From assembly GCF_018446385.1 (NCBI RefSeq), contig NC_056005.1, positions 96,269,171 to 96,333,170 on the forward strand: a DNA stretch of 64,000 bases, read 5' to 3'. Shown here one piece after another: positions 25,942 through 37,579 of this stretch. The position numbers were made by a program, and so were the translations under genes. Within the stretch, counting starts at the first letter, position 1. Each line of letters begins with the position of its first letter. Source of the stretch: Zingiber officinale (lineage: Eukaryota > Streptophyta > Magnoliopsida > Zingiberales > Zingiberaceae). A model generated the notes under the pieces. That model saw only the letters and a program-made list of their open reading frames with translations. It made no database searches and had not been told where the DNA came from.

Positions 25942-27006
25942 TAATTGGATTTATCATCTGATTATGATATTCTTTCAGTTGATTTAAATGAACCTGACTC
26001 GGATGCTATTTGCAACCTATCTTAAGGAGAAATTGGTCCCATAAATTATATCAAATATGCTCTGGAAGATCTACAATGGGAAGGAGTTTTTATAATGGGG
26101 GATGAAGAATGCAGTTGGAGATCTTGCGTGTATATAGGAGATCTAATGAAGAACTGTCAACACAGTTGGGAAGAAAACACCATCATTACTGAAGCTAAGT
26201 ATCTGTATTGTACTTTTTGTAAAATGATTACAACAGATACTATGCGAATACACTGCATAACATGTAGAATGACAGCATGCCCATCCTGTTCTAAATATTA
26301 CTTACGGAAGACTATTCAGTATAAAGAAACACCAATGATACCTCCTTATCAAAAGCAGGATGACATTATTCGGGAATTACTTGATTATACCCAACATCTA
26401 CAGGCAAATCTCACCAAACAGAAGGGGAAATCTATTATTATTGACACAGATGATGATGAAAGACAGAAATTTTTGCCTTTTTATCCGGAGCAAGAGGAGA
26501 AAAAGGTAACATTTGAATTTTTGAAAATTAAAAGAATGACAGAAACAACAAAAATCCCTGAAAGAAGGACTGCTGGAGTAGCGGGATACGACTTATTTAT
26601 TGATCAAGCAGCAGAGATTCCAGCAAGAGAAAGAATGCTAATAAAAACAAGAATAAGCATGGAATTCCCTGAAGGGTACTATGCAAAGTTAACAGAAAGA
26701 TCAGGAGCAACACTAAGACGAAAGATATCTATTGGAGCAGGAGTAATTGATGCTGACTACAGAGGTGAAATTCAATTACTAGTTATCAATAATTCTGATA
26801 TACCAATTTCACTTGAATCAGGGAATAGTATAGCACAATTCATTCTGGAAAAGATTATTACTCCACCAGTAGGAGAAGTCGGGATATTATCGAATACAAC
26901 AAGAGGAGAAGGATCCTTTGGCTCCACAGAATTGGCGTTATCAGCACCAACAAAATCTCTGATAAACAGGTTATATAATATGGAGATTATTTTTCATATT
27001 ACATGA
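25942..27006 (+). pseudogene. Viral second Cys box plus dUTPase domain
   Basis: The open part begins at the ATG at 26095. Residues 39-65 match C-x2-C-x11-C-x2-C-x4-C-x2-C exactly, the second Cys-rich motif considered specific to badnaviruses and tungrovirus. An acidic linker leads to residues 150-279, which contain all five trimeric-dUTPase motifs in order: AGYDLF (163-168), ERSG (201-204), GAGVIDADYRGEI (214-226), the ISLESGNSIAQFIL region (238-251) and the Gly-rich RGEGSFGSTE (270-279). dUTPase hydrolyses dUTP and keeps uracil out of DNA. The domain itself carries no stop; a stop follows at 27004-27006 before the protease, so the polyprotein is cut. Confidence 0.88.
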
Positions 27007-27729
27007 ATACCAGATACAAAAGTACAGACAATACTGGACACTGGAGCAACTAAATGTTGCATCTGTAAAGAAGCCCTACCGCAAAATGCTTTTGAGGAAA
27101 TAAGTTATAAAGTGGTATTTTCAGGAATAAATTCACAGCAGGAGACAAAGAAAAAGGTGAAAGATGGTATGATGACTATTAGTACTCACAAATTTCGAAT
27201 CCCTTTCACTTATCAATTACAGATGAGCTTAAAGGATGAGATTCAAATGCTTCTGGGGTGCAATTTTATTAGAACTGTAGCTGGAGGATTACGAATTGAA
27301 GGTTCTGAAATAACTTTCTATAGAAGCATTACAATTATAAGTACAACTCCTGAAGTAAACATCTCAGCATATGCCATACCAGAATTAGAAATGGAAGAAG
27401 ATGAATTTATTACTCTCGGTGATGAGCTTAATCCCAAGGTATGCTATGGTTTGAATGTTAACATCCCTTTGCAATTTGCACCTATTATGCAAAGATTAAA
27501 GCATTCTGTATATATTGGTGATAATCCTATTTTGCACTGGTCAAAAAACAAAGTAGTATGTACCTTGGACATAATAAATCCTGATTTAACTATCCAAGAT
27601 AAGTCATCTAGCTTTAAGTTACATATTGATGCCTTACTGGCTCTTAAAGTCATCAGACCCAGCACAAGTAGGCATAGAACAATGGCTTTTATTGTACAAT
27701 CAGTCACAATAGTAGATCCAACTACATGA
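27007..27729 (+). pseudogene. Viral aspartic protease region
   Basis: Same frame as the dUTPase block, downstream of its stop. The active-site motif ILDTGAT lies at about 27034-27054. A second hydrophobic segment with LLGCNFIRT near 27250 fits the protease C-lobe. The frame then runs through the linker to RT and stops at 27727-27729. In the virus this enzyme would process the polyprotein. Confidence 0.8.
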
Positions 27730-28061
27730 CTAGAAAAGAAGGGAAAGGAGAGATTGGTCTTTAATTACAAAACCTTAAATGACAATACTTATAAAGACCA
27801 ATACTCATTACCAGGAATCAACTTGATCCTTAAGAAAATTGGGAATAGTAAGGTATTTTCAAAATTTGACTTGAAACCAGGTTTTTATCAAGTCGTGATG
27901 CATCCTAAATCTATTACTTGGACGACATTCTTGGTACCACAAGGCCTTTATGAATGGCTTGTAATGCCCTTCAGTTTAAAAAATGCTCCGGCTATTTTTC
28001 AAAGGAAAATGGACAATTGTTTCAAAAATTGTGAAGAATTCCTAGTAGTGTATATAGATGA
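27730..28061 (+). pseudogene. Viral reverse transcriptase, 5' part up to the catalytic motif
   Basis: Still in the same frame, it reads RLVFNYKTLND, FSKFDLKPGFYQV, PQGLYEWLVMPFSLKNAPAIFQ and LVVYID, the usual pararetroviral RT blocks. At 28057-28061 the 5-bp target duplication begins and the gypsy element interrupts the YIDD codons. The downstream part resumes at 41213. Confidence 0.88.
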
Positions 28062-28844
28062 TGATCCGACAGTAAGAATAGGGGACCCCATTTAGCAGTC
28101 AACGCCGCGAGGAGGGCCAAAGGCCTTGGCCGAGCGGATAAGGAGGGCGACGACTAGCTGAAACTTCCGAGCGGAAGCAATACACCCCGCCGGAGTCGGG
28201 GTTCTGACGCTCATGATGAACAGTAGGAAAGGCCGAGCAGAGGGCCTGCTCGGCCGAAGGAATAAAACATCAACGCTGCGAACAATCCAGAGAGCACATG
28301 ACCAGGAAGCTCCCGCGCGGATCAGAACACCCGATCGGCCGGACGCGAGGAAACTGCCGATCGGTCGGACGATCGACGGGGAGTAAGAAAAGGCAAGGAT
28401 AGAAACATCTTCTGACAGCAGATGATATGCAGGATCTTAGGGCATGCGCTCACTATCCCATCAAAGACGCGCTCACTGTCCCATCAAAGACGTGCTCACT
28501 GTCCCATCAAAGACGTGCTCGTACTGTAGCAGTAAGGAGTCAGGCAAGCTCCTCTGACAAGCCCATACTGGGTATGGGTTGAGGACACGTGTGTGTGCCT
28601 CGGTATATGTACATCAGCCTCCTTAGAAGTCTATATAAGGCCTCCACTTCTTCAACCGGAGGTACGCGAGTCTTCATCCGGCAACCACTTTCATCTATTC
28701 CTTCGCCTGACTTGAGCGTCGGAGGGCCGTCGCCGGGACACCCCTCCCGGCTCGGTTTTGTTGTAGGTTCGCCGGAGCACTCGAGGATCCAGCAGGGAGC
28801 GCCACGTCCCCAGCGTTCGTTGACCCCTGGTTCGGACAGGATCA
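28062..28844 (+). repeat. 5' LTR of the gypsy-Tat element
   Basis: 783 bp, ends TGATCC and GGATCA. A TATA box (CTATATAAGG) lies at about 28630-28639. Upstream, at about 28446-28520, are three to four tandem copies of a 24-bp unit (GCTCACTGTCCCATCAAAGA plus four bases), a likely U3 enhancer minisatellite. Confidence 0.9.
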
Positions 28845-28846
28845 AT

Positions 28847-28865
28847 TTGGCGCCGTCTGTGGGAA
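28847..28865 (+). promoter_or_regulatory. Primer-binding site of the gypsy-Tat element
   Basis: TGGCGCCGTCTGTGGGAAC starts about two bases after the 5' LTR. This TGGCGCCGTCTGTGGG form is common in Tat-group elements. Confidence 0.8.
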
Positions 28866-28889
28866 CGCACCTGCATCTGAGCAAAGGCA

Positions 28890-30340
28890 ATGGACGAGGC
28901 TGGAAGAATACATACCGTGGCACTCTCACAAGAAGAGTTGGACGCTCTGGTCGAGATAAGGGCCGCCAAACTTGTGGAGCAAAAACAGAAATCAGCAGCC
29001 GAACGACCGGAGCAACAAGCAACGTCTGCGTCAGGTGGCCGAGCGGAAGGCCTTATTCCGTACCCCTGAAGCCATACCAGCTCGAAGGGATAGAGGATCT
29101 TCTTCAGACGAGATGCCTAGGCGAGATGACAGAAAGGGGAAAGCTCCCCGAGCGGACTCATCTCCCGAGCGGATCAATCGCCAATTTTCGGAGGCTATTC
29201 TGCGAGACCCTCTGCCCAAGCACTACGTGCCTCCGACGATCGGCGAGTACAATGGAACAACTGACCCGGATGATCATCTGGGTAAGTTTGATAACACAGC
29301 CACGCTCCATCAATACACCGATGGAGTAAAGTGCCGAGTCTTCCTTACCACTCTCTCGGGATCGGCTCAACGGTGGTTTCGAAGGCTGCCAGACGGATCC
29401 ATCACAAGCTTCAAGGACTTCCGAACGGCCTTCCTCCACCACTTCGCCAGCAGTCGGCGTTATCAAAAAACAAGCGTAAGTCTGTTCGCCATCAAGCAAG
29501 AGGCCCGAGAATCGCTTCGAGCTTACATCCAGCGATTCAACCAAGTGGCGATGGACATTCCAACGGCCACTTCGGAAACCATGATGAATGCCTTCACACA
29601 AGGTCTAGTGGATGGAGATTTCTTCCGATCGCTCATCCGAAAGCCGCCCCGGGATTATGATCACATGCTACATCGGGCCAACGAGTACATTAACGTGGAA
29701 GAAGCGCAAGCTGCCCGGAAAAATGAAGCTCCAACCGAGCGGGCACCTATTCAGGCCGAACGGAAACAACACGCCGCTCATCAACCGCCGAGAGGACCAA
29801 GGGCCGAAGCAATCCGCTCCCCTCGTGTAAGGTCCCAAGTACAAGAAGTAGCTGCCGCTCAAAGCAAGCCAAAGAAGAAATGGACCCCTATGTTCTGCTC
29901 CTTCCACCGGACGGATACGCACAACACAAGGGATTGTCGAAGTCTTCCCTTCGTGGCTAATCCCGTTCCCAGGAAGGCCGAGCGACGGTCTCCTTCCATC
30001 GACAGGAGGCGAAGGACCCATGAAGCCGACTGTACTCGCACCGAGAGGCGACATCAACAGACGCCCGATCGGCATAGATCTCCAAGGCAGGAGAATCGCC
30101 GAGCGTCAAGAGAACGATCCCGGCCGTCCGCTCGGGAAGAGGAAAATAGAAGCAATACTTCCCGAGGCGAGATCAACGTTATTGCTGGTGGGCCGACCGG
30201 AGGAGACTCCAACCGAGCCAGAAAGGTGGGCGTCCGGCAGCTACATATCCACGCAGTCGGTTGTAGCCAAGAGCGGGCAAGTGGGCCGGAAATCACTTTC
30301 GGGCCCGGAGACTTAGAAGGAGTAGAAGTGTCCCACGACG
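28890..30340 (+). pseudogene. gag of the gypsy-Tat element, frameshifted near the start
   Basis: The ATG at 28890 opens a 59-codon frame (MDEAGRIHTVALSQEELDAL) that ends at 29067-29069. The main gag frame is one register away and is open from 28972, so a small indel lies between about 28970 and 29060. The body contains the retrotransposon gag block (GSAQRWFRRLPDGSITSFKD, LFAIKQEARESLRAYIQRFN) near 29360-29560. A histidine-rich finger-like motif CSFHRTDTHNTRDC lies at about 29896-29937. Gag forms the cytoplasmic particle. The rest continues without a stop into the protease. Confidence 0.85.
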
Positions 30341-31656
30341 ACGCTCTGCTCATTAAAGCGGTAATAGCAAATTACACTATTCACCACATATTTGTTGACA
30401 CAGGGAGCTCAGTCAACATTATATTCAAGAAGGCGTTCGATCAGCTGCAAATTGATCAAGCCGAGCTGCTGCCCATGACGGCGCCGCTCTACGGGTTCAC
30501 GGGTAACGAAGTACAGCTGGTCGGACAGATCCGGTTGGCTACCTCACTGGGAGAAGAGCCGCTCAGGAGGACCAGGACAATAAATTTCGTGGTGATCGAC
30601 TCTCCCTCGTCCTACAACGTTATTTTGGGACAACCGGCGCTCGGTGAATTCCGAGCGGTCGTCTCAACCTTCCACCAGAAGATGAAGTTCCCCGTCGAAG
30701 ACAAGGTGGGAGAAGTACGAGGAGATCAGTTAGCGGCTCGGCGATGCTATATAGAAATGGTCCGAGCAGAAGCCTGTTCCGCTCGGAAGGCGCTCCGGAT
30801 CGAGGTACACGCCATAACCGAGAAACCTCCTGCTTTAATTTATGATGAAAAGGAGGAGGTTCAGATCCATCCGACTCGATCGGAGGCCACGACTTTTATC
30901 GCTTCTGATCTGGAGGAGGAGCAGAAGGAGGAGCTGATCCAATGCCTCCAACGAAATCATGATGTCTTCGTCTGGTCGACACATGAGTTGCCCGGAATTT
31001 CGCCGAGCATAGCGCAGCATGAATTGCATGTCCGACCGGACGCTCGGCCAGTGAAGCAAAGAAAAAGAGATTTCAGTGTCGAGCAGAATGCCATCATCCG
31101 GGCGGAAGTAGAAAAACTTCTGGAAGCCGGCCACATACGCGAGGTGCAGTTCCCAAGCTGGCTGGCTAACGTAGCATTAGTCTCCAAGCCGGGCGGCAAG
31201 TGGAGAGTCTGCATCGACTTTCGGGACTTAAACAAAGCATGCCCCAAAGATTTTTATCCCCTGCCCCGGATAGATCAGCTGGTGGACTCTACGGCCGGCT
31301 GCGAGTTAATATGTATGCTCGACGCCTACCAAGGCTATCATCAAGTGCCGCTCGCCCGTGAAGATCAAGAAAAAGTTAGCTTCGTGACTGCCGACGGCAC
31401 ATATTGCTACAATGTGATGCCGTTCGGATTGAAGAATGCCGGGGCCACCTATCAACGCTTGATGAACAAAGTGTTCAGGGAGCAGATCGGGCGGAATCTG
31501 GAAGTCTATGTGGACGACATTCTTATCAAATCAGTCCGAGCGGCCGATCTCTTCAAGGACATGGAAGAAACCTTCCGAAAACTACGCAAATATGGAGAGC
31601 TAAATCCCCGAAGTGCCTGTTCGGAGCAAAAGGAGGGCGTTTCTTGGGGTACATAG
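30341..31656 (+). pseudogene. Protease and reverse transcriptase of the gypsy-Tat element
   Basis: This is the continuation of the gag frame, so gag and pol are one frame. The aspartic protease has FVDTGSSVNIIF near 30390 and VILGQPALGEF near 30624. RT blocks are WRVCIDFRDLNKACPKDFYP, MLDAYQGYHQVPL, NVMPFGLKNAGATYQRLMN and the catalytic EVYVDDILIKS at about 31502-31534. A frameshift at about 31600 ends the frame at 31656. Confidence 0.9.
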
Positions 31657-33878
31657 TGACCGAACGGGAATTGAAGCAAATCCCAGCAAAGTGAAAGCTC
31701 TACAAGACATGCCGCCTCCCGAAATACAAGTGCAGCGGTTGACCGGTCGGATAACTGCTTGTTCATCTCCAAAACTGCCGACCGAGCCTACCATTCTTCA
31801 AGATCCTGCGCAAGGCTAAGTTCCAGTGGGATGAAGAATGCGATCGAGCGTTCGGAGAATTGAAAACATATCTCAATTCTCTGCCTTGCCAAGCCGATCG
31901 GGGTGAGTCACTTTATATTTATCTGTCGTCAACTGAGCATTATGGAAGACTTGTGAAGGCGAAGAACGCAGTGTATTTTTCGAGCCACATTTTAAAAGAT
32001 GCTGAATCTCGTTACACCGGGCTCGAGAAGTTGGCCTTTGCTTTGGTTCTAGCCGCTCGACGCCTTCGACCATATTTCTTGGCTCACACCATCATTGTCC
32101 GGACGAACAACCCACTAGGAAGAGTGCTGTTGAATCCCGAAGCGTCTGGACGACTCATCAAATGGACGACAGAACTAAGTGAATTTGACATCCAATATCA
32201 GCCCCGTTCGGCGATCAAAGCGCAATCCTTGGCTGATTTTGTGACCGAAGTGCAAAAGCCAGAGCCGGAAGCTCTGTGGAGAATATATGTGGATGGGTCT
32301 TCCACTCGGCTCGGAAGTGGGATTGGAATATTGCTGCTCTCGCCTCAGGAAGAAAAGATGCACTTATCCGTCCGGCTGGATTACAAGGCTACCAACAATG
32401 AAGCAGAGTATGAGGCCCTCATAGCCGGATTGCAGGCAGCACGGCATGTGGGAGCCGGTCGGGTGACGCTTTATTCAGATTCACAGTTGGCCGCTCAGCA
32501 ACTGTCGGGCACCTTCGAAATCAACAGCGCTCGGCTTAAACTCTACGCGGAGGCCTTTGAAAAACTCAAAGCTAATTTCCGCGAGGTTCTTATTCAGAAG
32601 ATTCCACGAACGGAGAACCAAGCAGCCGATGAGTTGGCCAAACTAGCAAGTTCTATAACGCCGGTCATTATCCCGAAGCCCATCGAACAAGTATCTTTGG
32701 TGGCACATGTTGACCGGATGGAAGGCCTCATGTTTCCTGACGACTGGAGGACACCTATCATGGAGCTTTTGCGCTCGGGTACCACTCCTGCCGATCGGGA
32801 TGAAGCCCAGCTGCTCAGGAGGAGGGCCGGTCGGTTCACACTCATCGGCGATCAGCTCTACAAGAAGGCTTTCTCTCGCCCACTGTTGAAGTGTGTGAGC
32901 TCGGAAGACTCGGCTTACATCCTCCAAGAGGTACATCAAGGATCGTGTGGAGGACATCCGGGCGGACGATCACTAGCCAAGAAGATTTTGCTAGCTGGAT
33001 ACTTTTGGCCGACCTTACAAATGGACGCCGCTCGGACAGTATCTACGTGCCTTTCATGCCAGAAGTATCACAACTTCTCGCACCGACCGGCAGAGGAGAT
33101 GAAGACATCAGCCGTTTCATGTCCTTTCGATCAATGGGGAATGGATATTGTGGGTCCATTCCCGATGGCGACCGGGCAGAGGAAATTTTTGCTGGTGGCG
33201 GTCGATTATTTTTCCAAGTGGGTGGAGGCCGAGCCACTAGCCAGGATCACCGAGCAGATGGTCAAAAAATTCATCTGGCAACACATCATCTGTAGGTTCG
33301 GTATCCCTCGCCGATTGGTTTCCGACAATGGGCGGCAATTCACAGGGAAGGTGCTAGAAGATTGGTGCAAAAGCTATGGCATTGAGCAACACTTCACGTC
33401 CGTGGCTTACCCCCAAAGCAACGGTCAAGCCGAAGTAGCCAACCGGGAAATTCTCCGTATTCTGCGCGCTCGGCTCGACCACGTGGGAGGAAGTTGGCCG
33501 GATGAAGTGCCGGGCGTTTTATGGGCCATCCGGACGACTCCTAAGGAAGCGACGGGCGTCACACCTTTTCATCTGGTGTACGGCGGCGAAGCAGTCATTC
33601 CGGTTGAAGTCGGCGTCGAGTCCGTCCGGGTCCAATTGTACGATGAAGGCAACGCCGATTGGAGGAACATGGAGCTGGATATGATTGACGAGGAGCGAGC
33701 CAAGGCATCCGTTCGGCTGATGGCATACCGTCAACGAATGAAGCAAAACTACAACCGCCGCGTCATTCCCCGATCATTCCAGGTCGGCGACCTTGTCTGG
33801 AAGAAAGTCAAACTGGTCGGCGACGTCGGCAAGCTTGAAGCTCCGTGGGCAGGGAGGATGAGGACGGTCGGCAGTTAG
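31657..33878 (+). pseudogene. RT end, RNase H and integrase of the gypsy-Tat element
   Basis: Two or three more shifts between 31605 and 31860 disturb the RT thumb region; from 31860 one frame is open to 33878. RNase H shows IYVDGSS, NNEAEYEAL and LYSDSQ, the acidic active-site set. Integrase has the HHCC zinc-binding part (HQGSCGGHPG ... CLSCQKYH) and the D-D-E core (WGMDIVGPF, LVSDNGRQF, GQAEVANRE). It ends in a basic tail without a chromodomain. The segment around 31885-31990 is shorter than in relatives, which may be a further deletion. Confidence 0.9.
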
Positions 33879-34360
33879 ATAGGCCGTGGAGCGCGAACCA
33901 CCTCCAGCCTTACCGGGAGGGATGAAAGGTGTACCACTGTAAATCATCCTGTGTACTTTTTTCGACTGAATACTGGAAATGCAGAAATGAAGAACCAAGA
34001 GAACAAATATAAGGCATTGTCAAGAAACGAAGGCCCCGCGTCGTCCATCCGGAGGTAAATGGGTCGAGCCAAGCGCTCAAGGATCGAAGACCCAGTACCT
34101 TCCGGACGGAGGTAAATTATCCGAGCCAAAATGCTCGACGAAGCAGACCCTGAGCCGTTCGGCCAGGAGTACGTTCTCCAAGCTGGGTGAAAGGGGCATA
34201 TGGATTATCCGAGCCAAGCGCCCGAATAGTGAAGGCCTCCCAGCCGATTGGATTCGCAAGCAAATGACCCGTGCCGTTCGGTCGGGCACAAAGACTGTTC
34301 AAGCGCAAGATAAGTTATGAAGGCCAAGGTCGCTCGACCTGGTAAGGAGTTAGCCTTAAA
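33879..34360 (+). repeat. 3' region with irregular repeats of a CCGAGCCAA motif
   Basis: After the integrase stop the sequence lacks coding signal. Between about 34030 and 34310 a motif 'GAGCCAA.GCGC/C..GAAG..C' recurs four or so times at 60-90-base spacing. It looks like a degenerate precursor or relative of the regular tandem array that follows. Confidence 0.5.
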
Positions 34361-37240
34361 GACCGTCTAGCCCAGACGTTAAACCGTAGAGCCGCGCCGA
34401 CCGGCTATAAATATCCGCGCCGACGAGCTCCGTCGTTAAAAATCGAAAGCCGAGCCGACCGGCTATAAATAACCGCGCCGTCGAGCACCGACGTTAAAGA
34501 TCGAGAGACAAGCCGGCGTCTATAAACTCTCCGAGCGGAAGACCGACGAGCCCCGTTGTTAAAAATCGAGAGCCGCGCCGACCGGCTATAAATAACCGCG
34601 CCGTCGAGCACCGACGTTAAAGATCGAGAGACGAGCCGGCGTCTATAAACGTCCGAGTAGAAGACCGTCTAGCCCAGACGTTAAACCGTAGATATCCGAG
34701 CGGAAGACCGACAAGCTCCATCGTTAAAAATTGAGAGCCGCGCCGACCAGCTATAAATATCCGCGCCGACGAGCTCCGTCGTTAAAAATCGAGAGCCGCG
34801 CCGACCGGCTATAAATAACCGCGCCGTCGAGCACCGACGTTAAAGATCGAGAGACGAGCCGGCATCTATAAACTCTCCGAGCGGAAGACCGACGAGCTCC
34901 GTCGTTAAAAATCGAGAGCCGCGCCGACCAGCTATAAGTAACCGCGCCGTCGAGCACCGACGTTAAAGATCGAGAGACGAGCCGGCGTCTATAAACATCC
35001 GAGTAGAAGACCGTCTAACCCAGACGTTAAACCGTAGAGCCGCGCCGACCGGATATAAATATCCGCGCCGACGAGCTCCGTCGTTAAAAATCGAGAGCTG
35101 CGCCGACCGGCTATAAATATCCGCGCCGACGAGCTTCGTCGTTAAAAATCAAGAGCCGCGCCGACCGGCTATAAATAACCGCGCCGTCGAGCACCGACGT
35201 TAAAGATCGAGAGACGAGCCGGCGTCTATAAACTCTCCGAGCGGAAGACCGACGAGCCCCGTCGTTAAAAATCGAGAGCCGCGCCGACCGGCTATAAATA
35301 ACCGCGCCGTCGAGCACCGACGTTAAAGATCGAGAGACGAGCCGGCGTCTATAAACCCGCCCAGCGGAAGACCGGAAAGCCGAGCCGACCGGCTATAAAT
35401 ATCCGCTACCGACGAGCTCCGTCGTTAAAATCGAGAGCCGCGACCGACTATAAATATCCGCGCCGACGAGCTCCAACGAGAGCCGCGCCGACCGCTATAA
35501 ATAACCGCCGCCGAGCACCGACGTTAAAGATCGAGAGACGAGCCGGCGTCTATAAACTCTCCGAGCGGAAGACCGACGAGCCCCGTCGTTAAAAATCGAG
35601 AGCCGCGCCGACCGACTATAAATATCCGCGCTGTCGAGCACCGACGTTAAAGATCGAGAGACGAGCCAGCGTCTATAAACTCTCCGAGCGGAAGACCGAC
35701 GAGCCCCGTCGTTAAAAATCGAGAGCCGCGCCGACCGGCTATAAATAACCGCGCCGTCGAGCACCGACGTTAAAGATCGAGAGACGAGCCGGCGTCTATA
35801 AACTCTCCGAGCGGAAGACCGACGAGCCCCGTCGTTAAAAATCGAGAGTCGCGCCGACCGACTATAAATAACCGCGCCGTCGAGCACCGACGTTAAAGAT
35901 CGAGAGACGAGCCGGGGTCTATAAACGTCCGAATAGAAGACCGTCTAGCCCAGACGTTAAACCGTAGAGCCGCACCGACCGGCTATAAATATTCGCGCCG
36001 ACGAGCTCCGTTGTTAAAAATCGAGAGCCGCGCCGACCGGCTATAAATATCCGCGCCGACGAGCTCCGTCGTTAAAAATCGAGAGCCGCGCCGACCGGCT
36101 ATAAATAACCGCGCCGTCGAGCACCGACGTTAAAGATCGAGAGACGAGCCGTCGTCTATAAACGTCCGAGCAGAAGACCGACGAGCCCCGTCGTTATAAA
36201 TAACCGCGCCGTCGAGCACCGACGTTAAAGATCGAGAGACGAGCCGGCGTCTATAAACGTCCGAGTAGAAGACCGTCTAACCCAGACGTTAAACCGTAGA
36301 GCCGCGCCGACCGGCTATAAATATCCGCGCCGACGAGCTCCGTCGTTAAAAATCGAGAGCCGCGCCGACCGGCTATAAATATCCGCGTCGACAAGCTCTG
36401 TCGTTAAAAATCGAGAGCCGCGCCGACCGACTATAAATAACCGTGCCGTCGAGCACCGACGTTAAAGATCGAGAGACGAGCCGGCGTCTATAAACTCTCC
36501 GAGCGGAAGACCGACGAGCCCCGTCGTTAAAAATCGAGAGCCGCGCCGACCGGCTATAAATAACCGCGCCGTCGAGCACCGACGTTAAAGATCGAGAGAC
36601 GAGCCGGCGTCTATAAACGTCCGAGTAGAAGACCGTCTAGCCCAGACGTTAAACCGTAGAGCCGCGCCGACCGGCTATAAATATCCGCGCCGACGAGCTC
36701 CGTCGTTAAAAATCGAGAGCCGCGCCGACCGGCTATAAATATCCGCGCCGACGAGCTCCGTCGTTAAAAATCGAGAGCCGCGCCGACCGGCTATAAATAA
36801 CCGCGCCGTCGAGCACCGACGTTAAAGATCGAGAGACGAGCCGGCGTCTATAAACTCTCCGAGCGGAAGACCGACGAGCCCCGTCGTTAAAAATCGAGAG
36901 CCGCGCCGACCGGCTATAAATATCCGCGCCGTCGAGCACCGACGTTAAAGATCGAGAGACGAGCCGGCGTCTATAAACTCTCCGAGCGGAAGACCGACGA
37001 GCCCCGTCGTTAAAAATCGAGAGCCGCGCCGACCGGCTATAAATAACCGCGCCGTCGAGCACCGACGTTAAAGACCGAGAGACGAGCCGGCGTCTATAAA
37101 CTCTCCGAGCGGAAGACCGACGAGCCCCGTCGTTAAAAATCGAGAGCCGCGCCGACCGGCTATAAATATCCGCGCCGTCGAGATCCGACGTTAAAGATCG
37201 AGAGCCGCGCCGACCGGCTATAAATATCCGCGCCGTCGAA
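34361..37240 (+). repeat. Higher-order tandem array of 58- and 65-bp monomers in the gypsy-Tat 3' region
   Basis: Monomer A (58 bp) starts GAGAGCCGCGCCGACCGG and carries CTATAAATA. Monomer B (65 bp) starts GAGAGACGAGCCGGCGTC and carries CTATAAAC. They combine as A+B dimers of 123 bp and, in much of the block, as a higher-order unit of about 360 bp (four A plus two B): equivalent points recur at 34751, 35111, 36013, 36373 and 36733. Roughly 47-49 monomers are present. The reverse-strand open frames across this block are by-products of the repeat. Tat elements are known to carry variable tandem repeats here. Confidence 0.93.
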
Positions 37241-37579
37241 ACTAAGGACGCCAAATAACGAGCGTTCTCAAGTACTAAATTGATTAAGTCCGATCGGCCA
37301 TCAGTTTGCCAATACTTCGCATTCACTGAAAGCAAACAGCATAGCCAAGCGCTAAACGATTTCGAGGAAAAAAAGTCAACTGATTAACCCGATCGGTCGT
37401 CTAGTGGGGAACACGTGGAGCTTAACTGATTCTACGAATAAGCACCAAACAGACAAAAAACGGCAATGAAGGGCAAACAAAAATACAAGCAAAGGAGCAC
37501 AACTAGGCCGAACGGCGCGTACAAAAATTTTACATCCGCAAAACGGATGAAATACAGAAAGTACTTGGAAGAACTCGTC

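Noticed and set aside
34361-37240. CRISPR-like regular spacing
   Set aside because: Whole units repeat head to tail with no unique spacers, inside a plant retrotransposon.
34405-37335. Series of reverse-strand ORFs encoding repeated 'ARRSSARRVYRRRLVSRSLTS' type peptides
   Set aside because: They are by-products of the 58/65-bp tandem array, whose two monomers together (123 bp) are divisible by three. Similar frames appear in every dimer; no start context or independent coding signal.
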